A DNA stretch of 27,119 bases from DASRHY01 sp046765875 (GCA_046765875.1 JBKPSJ010000269.1:1-27119); one strand, 5' to 3'. Positions 6,986 through 14,919 are shown, numbered from the stretch's first letter. Translations and numbers: made by a program. Notes: a model not told the origin generated them from the letters alone.

Positions 6986-7752
6986 ATGACCCTGCCCGCG
7001 ACCGGGCCCGCCCCGGCATCGACGCTCGAGCGGCCGCCCTCCAGGCCCGCGATCTGACCAAGGTGTACGGCTCCGGTGCGGCCGCGTTGACCGCTCTCGA
7101 CGGCGTCACGGTCGGGTTCGACGCCGGCGCCTTCACCGCGATCATGGGCCCGTCCGGCTCGGGCAAATCAACCCTGATGCATTGCCTGGCCGGGCTGGAC
7201 ACGCCGACCGGCGGGCAGGTGTTCCTCGGCGAGACCGACCTGACCCGGCTGCCGGACGCCGCGCTGACCCGGGTACGCCGGGACCGGATCGGCTTCGTCT
7301 TCCAATCGTTCAACCTGCTGCCGACGCTGACCGCGAAGGACAACCTGATGCTGCCGCTGGAACTCGGCGGCCGACGGGTCGACGCCGGCTGGCTGGACAC
7401 CGTCGTCGGCGTGCTCGGGATCGGCGACCGGCTGTCCCACCGCCCGGCCGAGTTGTCCGGCGGCCAGCAGCAGCGGGTAGCGGTGGCGCGGGCGCTGATC
7501 GGACGGCCGGACGTGGTGTTCGCCGACGAGCCGACCGGCAACCTCGACTCGCGGTCCGGCGCGGAGGTGCTGGGCTTCCTGCGCCGCTCGGTGCGCGAGT
7601 TCGGCCAGACCGTGGTGACGGTGACTCACGACCCGATCGCAGCGTCGTACGCCGACCGGGTGGTGCTGCTGGCCGACGGCCGGCTCGCGGGCGAACTGGA
7701 CCGGCCGACACCTCAGTCGGTGCTGGACGCGCTGAGCAGGCTGGGAAGCTGA
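6986..7752 (+). pseudogene. ABC transporter ATP-binding protein (MacB/LolD-like), frameshifted near its start
   Basis: The body encodes a full FtsX-partner ATPase. It has DLTKVYGSG, Walker A GPSGSGKST, the Q-loop FVFQSFNLLPTLTA, signature LSGGQQQRVAVARAL, Walker B VVFADEPTGNLDS and H-loop VTVTHDP. The best start is the ATG at 6986 with GAAGGAGA just before it, but that frame reads 23 codons and stops (TGA at 7055). The ATPase frame carries no ATG or GTG between 6877 and the domain. A single-base deletion around 7020-7040 would explain this. A longer frame entering from 6814 overlaps the regulator and carries an unlikely N-terminus. The gene may be dead, may initiate on a rare codon, or may contain a sequencing error. 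The permease that follows is also broken, which supports decay. Confidence 0.7.
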
Positions 7753-7753
7753 G

Positions 7754-7906
7754 GTGCGCCGTTCGCTGCTGTCCTCGCTGCGCGCGCATCTCGGCCAGCT
7801 CGTCACGGTCGCCCTGGTCGCCGCAGCGGCGGGCCTGCTGGCCTCGATCCTGCCGGCTCGTCGAGCGGCGCGGGTGGCCCCGGCGGCAGCCCTCGCCGAC
7901 GAGTAG
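7754..7906 (+). pseudogene. FtsX-type ABC permease reduced to its two ends (50 codons)
   Basis: The short in-frame ORF starts with GTG two bases after the ATPase stop. Its first 16 residues (MRRSLLSSLRAHLGQL) look like the cytoplasmic N-terminus of an FtsX/MacB permease. The rest (VTVALVAAAAGLLASILPA, then RRAARVAPAAALADE) is the last transmembrane helix and C-terminal tail of the same family, whose members usually run to many hundreds of residues. The whole periplasmic part and the other helices are missing, and the join is in frame. It could make a one-helix peptide, but transport is impossible. I read it as an internally deleted pseudogene. Confidence 0.75.
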
Positions 7907-7912
7907 ACCGCA

Positions 7913-8704
7913 TCACGCCTGCTTCTGGGCTACGGCGAAGACCCGCCGGAATGGGAGCGGAGTGCCGTACGGCCGCCGCGGGTATGCCTCGGCCAGCCGG
8001 GCGCCGTACTCCTGCTCGAACCGCTCGCGCAGGTCGTCCGGCAGCGACTGCAGCACCGGTCGCGCGCCGGTGCCCTTGATCCACTCGAGCACGGCGTTGT
8101 CGCCGGCAAGGATGTGCAGATAGGTCGTCTCCCACGCGTCGACCGTGCAGCCGGATCCGCTCAGCACATCTACGTAGTCGGCGGCGTCCGGCAGCTTCGG
8201 GTACACAGCCGACGGCGCGGAGTATTCGGCGTACGGGTCGGTGGTGGCGAGCTCGCGCAGGATCGCGTGCAGCGGTGCGTCGGCGTTGCCGGGGATCTGG
8301 ACCGCGAGCCAGCCGTGAGGCCGCAGCCGCTCGACGATCCGCGGCAGCAGATCGAGCTGGTCGGGCAGCCACTGCAGGGTCGCGTTCGACACGATCACGT
8401 CGACCGAGCCGGCCGGGGTGTCGTCGATCCAGTCGCGCAGGTCGCGGACCTCGAAGCTCAGCCGGTCCGAGACCAGCGGCTCGGCGTCGGCGATCATCTC
8501 CGCGGAGTTGTCGACGCCGAGGACCGTCGCGTCCGGCCAGCGATACAGCAGGGTTTGGGTCAGGTTGCCCGGGCCGCATCCCAGGTCGACCACGCGCGCC
8601 GGGCGGACCGGCCGGACCCGTGAGACCAAATCGGCGAATGGGCGGCCGCGCTCCTCGGCGTACCTGCCGTACTGCTCGGGGTTCCATACCGGCGACGTCC
8701 GCAT
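7913..8704 (-). CDS. tam: Trans-aconitate 2-methyltransferase
   Basis: A 263-residue SAM-dependent methyltransferase that should monomethylate trans-aconitate, a spontaneous and inhibitory isomer of the TCA intermediate cis-aconitate. The opening WNPEQYGRYAEERGRPFADL is characteristic of Tam, as are motif I VVDLGCGPGNLT, the acidic residue in VLGVDNSAEMI, SNATLQWLPD and the GNADAPLHAILRE segment. The length matches the family. The ribosome-binding site GGGAGCGG precedes ATG 8704. The gene is divergent from a marR gene, and the 98-base gap between them contains two palindromic operators. Its 3' end lies seven bases from the permease remnant, converging on it. Confidence 0.9.
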   Translation of the reverse strand: MRTSPVWNPEQYGRYAEERGRPFADLVSRVRPVRPARVVDLGCGPGNLTQTLLYRWPDATVLGVDNSAEMIADAEPLVSDRLSFEVRDLRDWIDDTPAGSVDVIVSNATLQWLPDQLDLLPRIVERLRPHGWLAVQIPGNADAPLHAILRELATTDPYAEYSAPSAVYPKLPDAADYVDVLSGSGCTVDAWETTYLHILAGDNAVLEWIKGTGARPVLQSLPDDLRERFEQEYGARLAEAYPRRPYGTPLPFRRVFAVAQKQA

Positions 8705-8731
8705 ATCCGCTCCCTTGTCAACTGGCCCATT

Positions 8732-8796
8732 TATCTTGATGTCGAGATATCTTCCCTGCGAGTTGTCTTGATGTCAAGAGTCTTGACGCGTAGCCT
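8732..8796. promoter_or_regulatory. Divergent tam/marR control region with two MarR-type palindromes
   Basis: Site 1 (8732-8749) has arms TATCTTGA and TCGAGATA, 7 of 8 positions matching. Site 2 (8766-8779) has perfect arms TCTTGA and TCAAGA with a 2-bp spacer; a further TCAAGA-G-TCTTGA palindrome overlaps it to 8786. The centres of sites 1 and 2 are 32 bp apart, about three helical turns. A marR promoter fits as -35 TTGATG (8768-8773), a 17-base spacer and -10 TAGCCT (8791-8796). Its -35 lies inside site 2, and the transcript would be nearly leaderless. Both genes are likely autoregulated by this MarR. Confidence 0.7.
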
Positions 8797-8802
8797 CGCG
8801 GT

Positions 8803-9300
8803 ATGCAGGACGAGGTCGACCGGTTGATCGAGGCGTGGCAGCGCGAGCGCCCCGACCTGGATGTGGCGCCGATGGCGGTGCTGTCGCGGGTGAGCCGGCT
8901 GGCCCGGCATCTGGACCGAGCCCGCCGGCAGGCGTTCGAGAGCCACGGGCTGGAGTCGTGGGAGTTCGACGTGCTGGCCGCGCTGCGGCGGGCGGGCGCG
9001 CCGTACCGGCTCTCCCCCGGCCGGCTGCTCAAGGAGACGCTGGTGACCTCCGGGACGATGACCAACCGGGTGGACCGGCTGACCGCCCGCGGACTGGTCG
9101 AGCGGCTGCCGGACCCGCACGACCGGCGCGGCGTGCTGGTCCAGCTGACCGACGCCGGCCGGGATGCGGTCGACGCCGCCATGGCCGATCTGCTCGAGCA
9201 CGAGCACGGCCTGCTCGGCTCACTCACCGCCGCCGAGCAACAGCGGATCGCGAAAGTGCTGCGCGAACTCGTCCGGCCCTTCGACGACGAGCGCCTCTGA
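8803..9300 (+). CDS. MarR family transcriptional regulator
   Basis: A 165-residue winged-helix regulator. The N-terminal dimer helix is followed by SRVSRLARHLDRARRQAF. The DNA-binding domain reads WEFDVLAALRRAGAP, LSPGRLLKETLVTSGTMTNRVDRLTARGLVERLP, then the wing DPHDRRGVLVQLTDAG with the typical D-x-R-x-R. A final helix completes the dimer. No ribosome-binding site precedes ATG 8803, but a -10 candidate ends six bases upstream, so a leaderless mRNA is likely. It is divergent from tam and presumably binds the two palindromes between them. The ligand is unknown. The 3' end is 16 bases from the convergent ABC-F gene. Confidence 0.9.
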   Translation: MQDEVDRLIEAWQRERPDLDVAPMAVLSRVSRLARHLDRARRQAFESHGLESWEFDVLAALRRAGAPYRLSPGRLLKETLVTSGTMTNRVDRLTARGLVERLPDPHDRRGVLVQLTDAGRDAVDAAMADLLEHEHGLLGSLTAAEQQRIAKVLRELVRPFDDERL

Positions 9301-9316
9301 GTCCATAGCGGCCGCA

Positions 9317-11071
9317 CTACTCCGCGCGTTCGGCGGCCTCGAACCAGGCCGCCTCGAGCTCGGCTCGCTGGTCGGTTATCGAGCGCAGTTCGGCGTCCAG
9401 ACCGGTGAGCCGCTCATAGTCACTCGCGTGTGCCGCGATCTGCTCGTGCAGCCCGGTCTCGACCTCGGTCAGCTTGACCAGTTGCCGCTCGATCCGGGCC
9501 AGTTCCTTGCGAGCTGCCCGGGTCGACGCCGCATCCGACACGACCTGGGTGGTCTTTGGCTCCTCATCCACCGCGCGCGCCTGGGTGATGAAGTCGAGGT
9601 ATTGGTCGACGCCGCCGGGGAGATGCCAGATCGTGCCGTCGCCCGGTACGGCGTACACCGTGTCGGTGACCCGCTCGAGGAAGTAGCGGTCGTGGGTGAC
9701 CACGACCAGCGTGCCCGGCCAGGCGTCGAGGAAGTCCTCCAGCACGGTCAGCGTCTCGACATCGAGGTCGTTGGTCGGCTCGTCGAGGATCAGCACGTTC
9801 GGCTCGTCGAGCATGATCCGGAGCAACTGCAGCCGGCGCCGCTCACCGCCGGACAGATCGCCGATCCGGGTCGTCAGCCGGTCGCCGGTGAAGCCGAAGC
9901 GTTCCAGCAGCACCGGCGCGGTCAGCTCGCCACCGCGCCCGGCCCGTTCGGCGGTACGGCGAACCGCGGTGATGTGGTCGAGCCCGGTGACGGCCGGATC
10001 GAGGTCCTCCAGCGCCTGCGACAACTCGGCGGTCCGGACGGTCTTGCCGAGCCGGACCCGGCCGGCGTCGGGCGGCAGGTCGCCGGTGAGGACTCGCAGG
10101 AACGTCGTCTTGCCGGCGCCGTTCGGGCCGAGCATGCCGACCCGGTCGCCGGGGCCGAGCCGGAAAGTCACCCGGTCGAGCAGGGTCCGTCCGCCGAGTG
10201 CGACCGAGGCGTCCTCGACATCGAATACATCCTTGCCGAGTCGCGAGGTCGCCAGCCGTTCGAGCGCGAGCCGGTCGCGTGGGGGCGGCTCGTTCTCGAT
10301 CAGCTGGTTGGCCGCGTCGATCCGGAACTTCGGCTTGGACGTACGAGCGGGTGCGCCGCGGCGCAGCCAGGCCAACTCCTTGCGGATGAGGTTCTGCCGC
10401 CTGGCCTCGGCGCTCGCGGCGATCCGTGCCCGTTCGGCCTTGGCCAGCACGTACGCCGCATAGCCGCCGTCGAACGAGGTCACCTGGCCGTCGTACACCT
10501 CCCAGGTCGACGTACAGACCTCGTCAAGAAGCCAGCGGTCGTGAGTGACGACGAGCATCGCGGAGGCGCGGTCCACCACGTGCTCGGCCAGCCAGGCGAC
10601 CGCCTCGATGTCGAGGTGGTTGGTCGGCTCGTCGAGCACCAGCAGGTCGAGGTCCCGCAGCAACAGCCGGGCCAGCGACGCCCGCCGCCGTTCACCACCG
10701 CTCAAGGTGCCGATTCGGCTGTCCAGGTCGACCCCGCCGAGCAGATGCGTCATCACCGACCGGGCCTGCGGATCCGCCGCCCAGGTGTAGGTCTCGACGT
10801 CACCGAGGACCGCGTGCCCGACGGTGTCGCCCGGGTCGAGCTCATCGTCCTGGCCGAGGAAGCCGAGCCGTAGGTCGCGGCCGTGCGTGACTCGCCCGGC
10901 ATCGGCGGGCTCGCGCGCCGACAGTACCCGCAGCAGAGTGGACTTGCCGTCGCCGTTGCGGCCGACCACGCCGACCCGTTCGCCGCGGCCGATGCCGAGA
11001 CTCACGCCGTCGAGCAGCAGCCGGGTGCCGAAACCCTTGGTGACGGTCTCGAGGTTGACGAGGTTGGCCAT
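9317..11071 (-). CDS. ABC-F family ATPase (translation factor type, Uup-like C-terminus)
   Basis: A 584-residue duplicated ATPase with no membrane segments, as in ABC-F proteins that act at the ribosome. Domain 1 has Walker A GRNGDGKST (note Asp in place of the usual Ala or Ser), signature LSGGERRRASLARLLL and Walker B LLVLDEPTNHLD. An Arg/Lys-rich linker (AEARRQNLIRKELAWLRRGA) follows. Domain 2 has GPNGAGKTT, LSGGERRRLQLLRIML and VLILDEPTNDLD. The last 70 residues (ARKELARIERQLVKLTEVE...DQRAELEAAW) form a coiled coil like the Uup C-terminal domain. It follows ispE by 20 bases and is the last gene of the minus-strand housekeeping run. Antibiotic-resistance and housekeeping roles cannot be separated from sequence; the location favours housekeeping. 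Confidence 0.92.
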   Translation of the reverse strand: MANLVNLETVTKGFGTRLLLDGVSLGIGRGERVGVVGRNGDGKSTLLRVLSAREPADAGRVTHGRDLRLGFLGQDDELDPGDTVGHAVLGDVETYTWAADPQARSVMTHLLGGVDLDSRIGTLSGGERRRASLARLLLRDLDLLVLDEPTNHLDIEAVAWLAEHVVDRASAMLVVTHDRWLLDEVCTSTWEVYDGQVTSFDGGYAAYVLAKAERARIAASAEARRQNLIRKELAWLRRGAPARTSKPKFRIDAANQLIENEPPPRDRLALERLATSRLGKDVFDVEDASVALGGRTLLDRVTFRLGPGDRVGMLGPNGAGKTTFLRVLTGDLPPDAGRVRLGKTVRTAELSQALEDLDPAVTGLDHITAVRRTAERAGRGGELTAPVLLERFGFTGDRLTTRIGDLSGGERRRLQLLRIMLDEPNVLILDEPTNDLDVETLTVLEDFLDAWPGTLVVVTHDRYFLERVTDTVYAVPGDGTIWHLPGGVDQYLDFITQARAVDEEPKTTQVVSDAASTRAARKELARIERQLVKLTEVETGLHEQIAAHASDYERLTGLDAELRSITDQRAELEAAWFEAAERAE

Positions 11072-11091
11072 GACCGGCCCAGCCTACGTAG

Positions 11092-12003
11092 TCAATCCAA
11101 GGATTGGGCGCCGGGGACGGGGCCCTCGGCCTGGCGGACGGTGGCGCACAGGCCGGAGCCGGCGAGGGCGTCGGCGAGGTCGAGTGCGGCCGTCGGGTCC
11201 TCGGCCAGGTAGAGACAGGTCGGTCCGGAGCCGGACACCTGCGCGGCCAGGGCGCCGTACTCGAGACCGAACCGCAGCACCTCGCCGAGCTCGGGGCGTA
11301 GTGACAGCGCGGCGTCCTGCAGATCGTTGCTCAGAGCAACGGCCAGTGCCGCCGGGTCGCCGGATACCAGTGCCACCAGCAGGGCGTCGGGAACCGACGG
11401 CTCGCGCGCCGGGACCCGGCGGTCGGCGCGGAGCCGGTCCAGCTCCCGGTACACCGCCGGGGTCGACAACCCCTCACCGGATACCGCGAACACCCAGTGG
11501 AACGTACCGCGCGTCATCACCTCGGTGAGCAGTTCGCCACGGCCCCGGCCGATGGCGGTGTGACCGAGCAGGCAGAACGGTACGTCGCTGCCGAGCCCGG
11601 CGGCCAACTCGGCCAGCTCGGCCTGTGGCGTCACCACACCCCAGGCCCGGCCGCACGCCACCAGCGCGGCGGCCGCGTCGGTCGAACCGCCGGCCATTCC
11701 GCCGGCGACCGGGATCGTCTTGCGGATCAGCAGATCCGCGCCGTCCTTGAGATCGTGGTACGCCGCCAGCGCCCGCCCGGCCCGGACCGCGAGGTTGTCG
11801 TCGTCCACCGGAACCGGGCCGGCGAACTCGCCGACGACCCTGACGGTGAACTCGCCGTCATCGCGCGGCGTCGCGGTCACGTCGTCGAACAGCGACACCG
11901 CCTGGAACACCGTCGCCAGCGGATGGAACCCGTCCGGCCGCGGCGCACCGACCGACAACACCAGGTTGACCTTCGCCGGGGACCGTACCGTCACTCCACC
12001 CAC
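11092..12003 (-). CDS. ispE: 4-diphosphocytidyl-2-C-methyl-D-erythritol kinase
   Basis: A 303-residue GHMP-family kinase of the MEP isoprenoid pathway that phosphorylates the 2-hydroxyl of CDP-ME with ATP. The N-terminal SPAKVNLVLSVG...DGFHPL motif carries the catalytic Lys region. The glycine-rich ATP loop is IPVAGGMAGGSTDAAAAL, with GLGSDVPFCLLG after it. The C-terminal GHMP motif is QVSGSGPTCL. The start is GTG 12003; GTG at 11994 (VTVRSPAKV) is equally possible. It begins nine bases after rsmA, and the rsmA-ispE pairing is the standard actinobacterial order. Confidence 0.95.
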   Translation of the reverse strand: MGGVTVRSPAKVNLVLSVGAPRPDGFHPLATVFQAVSLFDDVTATPRDDGEFTVRVVGEFAGPVPVDDDNLAVRAGRALAAYHDLKDGADLLIRKTIPVAGGMAGGSTDAAAALVACGRAWGVVTPQAELAELAAGLGSDVPFCLLGHTAIGRGRGELLTEVMTRGTFHWVFAVSGEGLSTPAVYRELDRLRADRRVPAREPSVPDALLVALVSGDPAALAVALSNDLQDAALSLRPELGEVLRFGLEYGALAAQVSGSGPTCLYLAEDPTAALDLADALAGSGLCATVRQAEGPVPGAQSLD

Positions 12004-12012
12004 ATCCGCAGC

Positions 12013-12933
12013 CTAGACGGCGGCCGAGGCGATCCGGGCGAAGTCTTCGATGCCGAGCACCTCGCCGCGGGCGCCGGGATCGACGCCCGCCTCGGCGAGC
12101 ACGGCGTCCAGTCTCGCCCGGTCCGGCAGCCAGCGGGCGAGTGCGGAGCGAATCGTCTTGCGCCGCTGCGAGAACGCCGCGTCCACGACGGCGAACACCT
12201 GCCCGCGGGTTGCGGCAGTCGCCGGCGGGTCGCGGCGTACGAACGACACCAGCCCGGAGTCGACGTTGGGCGCCGGCCAGAACACGGTCCGGGCGACCGG
12301 ACCGGCCCGCTGGACGTCGGCGTACCAGGCCGCCTTGGCCGACGGGACGCCGTACGTACGCGACCCCGGCGCGGCGGCCAGCCGGTCGGCCACCTCGGCC
12401 TGGACCATCACCAGCCCGTGCCGCAGCCGCGGAGCGATCTCGAGCAGATGCAGCAGCACCGGTACGGCGACGTTGTACGGCAGGTTCGCCACGCAGGCGG
12501 TCGCGTCCCCGACCGCGTCCGGCCCGACCGTCATCGCATCTGCCTCGACCACCGACAGCGCGGCCGTCCGGCTCGGCGCGAACTCGGCCACGGTGTCCGG
12601 CAGAGCCGAGGCCAGCAGCGGGTCGACCTCGATCGCCCGGACGGCGTGGCCCTCGGCGAGCAACGCCAGGGTGAGCGAGCCCAGACCGGGCCCGACCTCG
12701 AGAACCGTCTCACCCTCGGCCAGGCCGGCTGTTCGGACGATCCGCCGCACCGTGTTCGGATCGATGACAAAGTTCTGCCCGCGCTGCTTGGTCGGCCGCA
12801 GCCCTAGCCGCGCCGCCAGTGAACGCACATCCGCCGGGCCGAGGAGTCTTCCCTGCGGAGCGCGAGGGGTCTGGGGGGTCGTCCCCCCAGGATGACTCGG
12901 CCCGGCGGATGCGGGTGTTCCTGCGGCGCTCAC
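12013..12933 (-). CDS. rsmA: 16S rRNA (adenine1518/1519-N6)-dimethyltransferase
   Basis: A 306-residue KsgA-type enzyme that dimethylates two adjacent adenines in helix 45 of 16S rRNA during small-subunit assembly. It shows the GQNFVIDPNTVRRIVR entry motif, SAM motif I LEVGPGLGSLTLALL, the acidic residue in RAIEVDPLLA, and catalytic motif NLPYNVAVPVLLHLLE. The C-terminal tRNA/rRNA-binding part (FSQRRKTIRSALARWLP) is intact. About 30 residues precede the conserved domain; the region is Pro/Thr/Gly-rich and poorly conserved, and a hairpin lies in its DNA. The start is therefore uncertain, with GTG 12933 used here. The gene starts 25 bases after the rpfB stop. Confidence 0.94.
   Translation of the reverse strand: MSAAGTPASAGPSHPGGTTPQTPRAPQGRLLGPADVRSLAARLGLRPTKQRGQNFVIDPNTVRRIVRTAGLAEGETVLEVGPGLGSLTLALLAEGHAVRAIEVDPLLASALPDTVAEFAPSRTAALSVVEADAMTVGPDAVGDATACVANLPYNVAVPVLLHLLEIAPRLRHGLVMVQAEVADRLAAAPGSRTYGVPSAKAAWYADVQRAGPVARTVFWPAPNVDSGLVSFVRRDPPATAATRGQVFAVVDAAFSQRRKTIRSALARWLPDRARLDAVLAEAGVDPGARGEVLGIEDFARIASAAV
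12871..12890. repeat. GC-rich perfect hairpin inside the rsmA 5' coding end
   Basis: Arms CTGGGGGG and CCCCCCAG enclose the loop TCGT. It codes for Gly-Gly-Thr-Thr-Pro-Gln in the variable N-terminal extension of RsmA, about 15 codons from the annotated start. Hairpins of this composition are often terminators or dispersed repeats in actinobacteria. Here it sits between rpfB and the conserved part of rsmA, so it may attenuate the operon or mean the true start is downstream. Confidence 0.55.
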
Positions 12934-12958
12934 GCCGCTCAGTTTGTCAGGCGCTGTC

Positions 12959-14071
12959 TCAGGCGCGCTTGCCGCAGACCGGCCAGGCGCCGTAGCCGCC
13001 CTCGGCGGCGCGGACCTTCTCGGCGATCGCGATCTGCTGCGCCTTCGAGGCCTGGTGCGGGTACGCGGCGTACTGACCGCCGCCGTACGCGTCCCAGGTG
13101 CCCTTTGAGAACTGCAGGCCGCCGTAATAGCCGTTGCCCGTGTTGGCCGACCAGTTGCCGCCGGACTCGCAGGCGGCGATCCGGTCCCATACGCTGGTGT
13201 CGCCGCCGCCGCTGGGCGGGCTGGACGGCGCCGGTGCCGGCCGGGACCTGGTTCCGACCGTGACCGCGGCGTTGACCGGCTGCGTCAGCACCTTGGTGGC
13301 CACCGGCCTGCGGATCACGACCTTGCCGTCGTACGAGACGATCAGGTATCCGATCGCCCGCTTGCCGACCTTGCCGGCGGTGGTGGTCTTCGACTGGCCC
13401 TTGTACAACGACGAGGACGCGGTCTTCGTGGTGGTGTACGGGATGTTGACCACCCGCACCACGTTCTTGCGGGTCACGCTGATGACGACGATCCGGGTGC
13501 CGGCCGTGAGCGGCGTGGACAGACCCGGCTTGACGATGTCGTCACCGTCGACCTTCACGTTGGCGCGCTGCAGCGCCTCGGCGACGGTCAGCCCGAGGCT
13601 GCGCATCGGGTACGTCTTGCCGCCGCGGACGATGCTGATCTGCTTCCACGTCCGAACCGTCAGGTTCAGGCCGTCACGGCCGATCGAGGCGCTCCGGCTG
13701 GTGGACAGCAAAGCGTTGTCGTACCGGAGGCCGAGTGCGCTCAGCGCTTCGCTGACGCTGTCCTCGGTGGTCCAGAAAACCTTCTTCTGACCATCTGCGT
13801 TGACCACGAGCCGGCGTCCGAACTGGACCGAGATCTCCTGGCCGTCGTCGAGTTTCGCGCTGGTCGCGGGGGCGACGACGTCGTGCTCGCCTACCGTGAT
13901 TCCCCGCGCCTCCAGCGCATCCCCGACAGTTGAGCCGAAGGTGTGCACCTTCTGCTGTTGGCCGTCGACGGTGACCGTGACGTGCTTGCTCTTCGCTGCG
14001 TACGCGACGGAGCCCCCGGCCACGACGACTGCGGCCGTGGCGCCCACGGCCGCGATGATGGACTTGTGCAC
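12959..14071 (-). CDS. rpfB: Resuscitation-promoting factor, RpfB type
   Basis: A 370-residue cell-wall lytic enzyme of the lysozyme/transglycosylase-like Rpf family, known to help dormant actinobacteria regrow. An N-terminal signal or anchor helix (HKSIIAAVGATAAVVVAGGSVAYA) is followed by three DUF348 repeats (HVTVTVDGQQQKVHTFG...; RLVVNADGQKKVFW...; ISIVRGGKTYPMRS...). Then come a G5 domain (RKNVVRVVNIPYTT...TKVL), a Pro/Ser-rich linker and the C-terminal Rpf catalytic domain VWDRIAACESGGNWSANTGNGYYGGLQ with the catalytic Glu in ACESGG. The GTG at 14071 was chosen because GGAG precedes it and it starts the signal helix; a frame from GTG 14116 adds 15 unlikely residues. It precedes rsmA by 25 bases. 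Confidence 0.93.
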   Translation of the reverse strand: MHKSIIAAVGATAAVVVAGGSVAYAAKSKHVTVTVDGQQQKVHTFGSTVGDALEARGITVGEHDVVAPATSAKLDDGQEISVQFGRRLVVNADGQKKVFWTTEDSVSEALSALGLRYDNALLSTSRSASIGRDGLNLTVRTWKQISIVRGGKTYPMRSLGLTVAEALQRANVKVDGDDIVKPGLSTPLTAGTRIVVISVTRKNVVRVVNIPYTTTKTASSSLYKGQSKTTTAGKVGKRAIGYLIVSYDGKVVIRRPVATKVLTQPVNAAVTVGTRSRPAPAPSSPPSGGGDTSVWDRIAACESGGNWSANTGNGYYGGLQFSKGTWDAYGGGQYAAYPHQASKAQQIAIAEKVRAAEGGYGAWPVCGKRA

Positions 14072-14292
14072 TGTGCTCCACAGGTAGGGCGACCCGGGCA
14101 CGGGAGGGGACTGCACTTGGCCGATCGCCGCAGATTCCGGGCATGGTGGGCCCGGCAGGTACGGTCATCGCCCGAGGGGCGTGCGGTCCGGAACCTTCCC
14201 CGATCCCGGCTAACGTTACGAGACCATAACGAACAGTTGGCAAAAGCACCAAATGTCTGGCCGAAACCGCCGGTCTTGGTGTAATGCGCCAA
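14072..14292 (-). promoter_or_regulatory. rpfB upstream region with candidate promoter
   Basis: On the minus strand, TTGGTG (14252-14247), an 18-base spacer and TATGGT (14228-14223) form a plausible vegetative promoter. The leader to GTG 14071 would be about 145 bases long and GC-rich; TAACGTTA is a small palindrome at 14211-14218. Some actinobacterial rpf genes carry a cyclic di-AMP riboswitch, but I could not find its conserved core here. Confidence 0.5.
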
Positions 14293-14901
14293 TCACTGTT
14301 CGTGAACGCCCCAGTGGCCCCGATGGACCACTTCGGGCACCTCGCGACGGCCCCTCTTGAGCGATGGCGACCTGCGATTGGGCCGCGGATAACCGACCGA
14401 AACGACCCCGATCGGGGCATACCCGTCGGGTACGCCGAACTCCGCGCGGACCGCTTCGACCCGGTCGGCCGGTACGCCGAAGAAGCACGCTCCGAGCCCT
14501 TCGTCGACGGCGGTCTGGAGCATCAGCAGGGTCGCCATCCCGGTGTCGATGAACCAGTACGGCGCTGACCAGTGCGACTCGTCCCGGTCGGTCCAGCCCT
14601 TGTCCGGCTCGGCGTACCGGTCCAGGTAGCCGTCCTTGTGCGCGAACGCGATGATCAGCAGCGGCGCGCTGGCGATCCCGCGCAGCCACTCGTCGTACGG
14701 CTCGTCGCCGGCGGCGGCTCCCCAGAAGCGGGCCCGGTCGTCGCCCTCGATCACCAGGAACGCCCAGCCCTGGCTGAATCCGGCACTGGGCGCGTGCAGC
14801 GCGTTGGCCAGGATCCGCTCGCGGATCTCGTCGGGCACGGGCCGGTCCGGGTCGTAGTTGCGGACCATCCGGCGCCGCCGGACGACGTCGGCGAACTGCA
14901 T
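14293..14901 (-). CDS. Nitroreductase family flavoprotein
   Basis: A 202-residue FMN-dependent nitroreductase-fold oxidoreductase using NAD(P)H; the substrate is unknown. The N-terminal RRRRMVRNYDPDRPVPDEI supplies the usual Arg-rich FMN phosphate contacts. ALHAPSAGFSQGWAFLVIEG is the classic A-PS-N-Q-like segment with Gly-Phe-Ser instead of Gly-Asn. The GLGACFFGVPADR and GYAPIGVVSVGYP stretches close the fold. The tail PSLKRGRREVPEVVHRGHW is typical of an actinobacterial subgroup. It follows the ornithine-cyclodeaminase-family gene by 18 bases on the same strand, with a purine-rich GAGCT before ATG 14901, so the two probably form an operon. Confidence 0.88.
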   Translation of the reverse strand: MQFADVVRRRRMVRNYDPDRPVPDEIRERILANALHAPSAGFSQGWAFLVIEGDDRARFWGAAAGDEPYDEWLRGIASAPLLIIAFAHKDGYLDRYAEPDKGWTDRDESHWSAPYWFIDTGMATLLMLQTAVDEGLGACFFGVPADRVEAVRAEFGVPDGYAPIGVVSVGYPRPNRRSPSLKRGRREVPEVVHRGHWGVHEQ

Positions 14902-14919
14902 GTCAGAGCTCAGACCGGC

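Noticed and set aside
14072..14292. Possible cyclic di-AMP (ydaO) riboswitch in front of rpfB
   Set aside because: Some rpf genes have one, but I could not find its conserved core blocks or a compatible stem arrangement in this leader.
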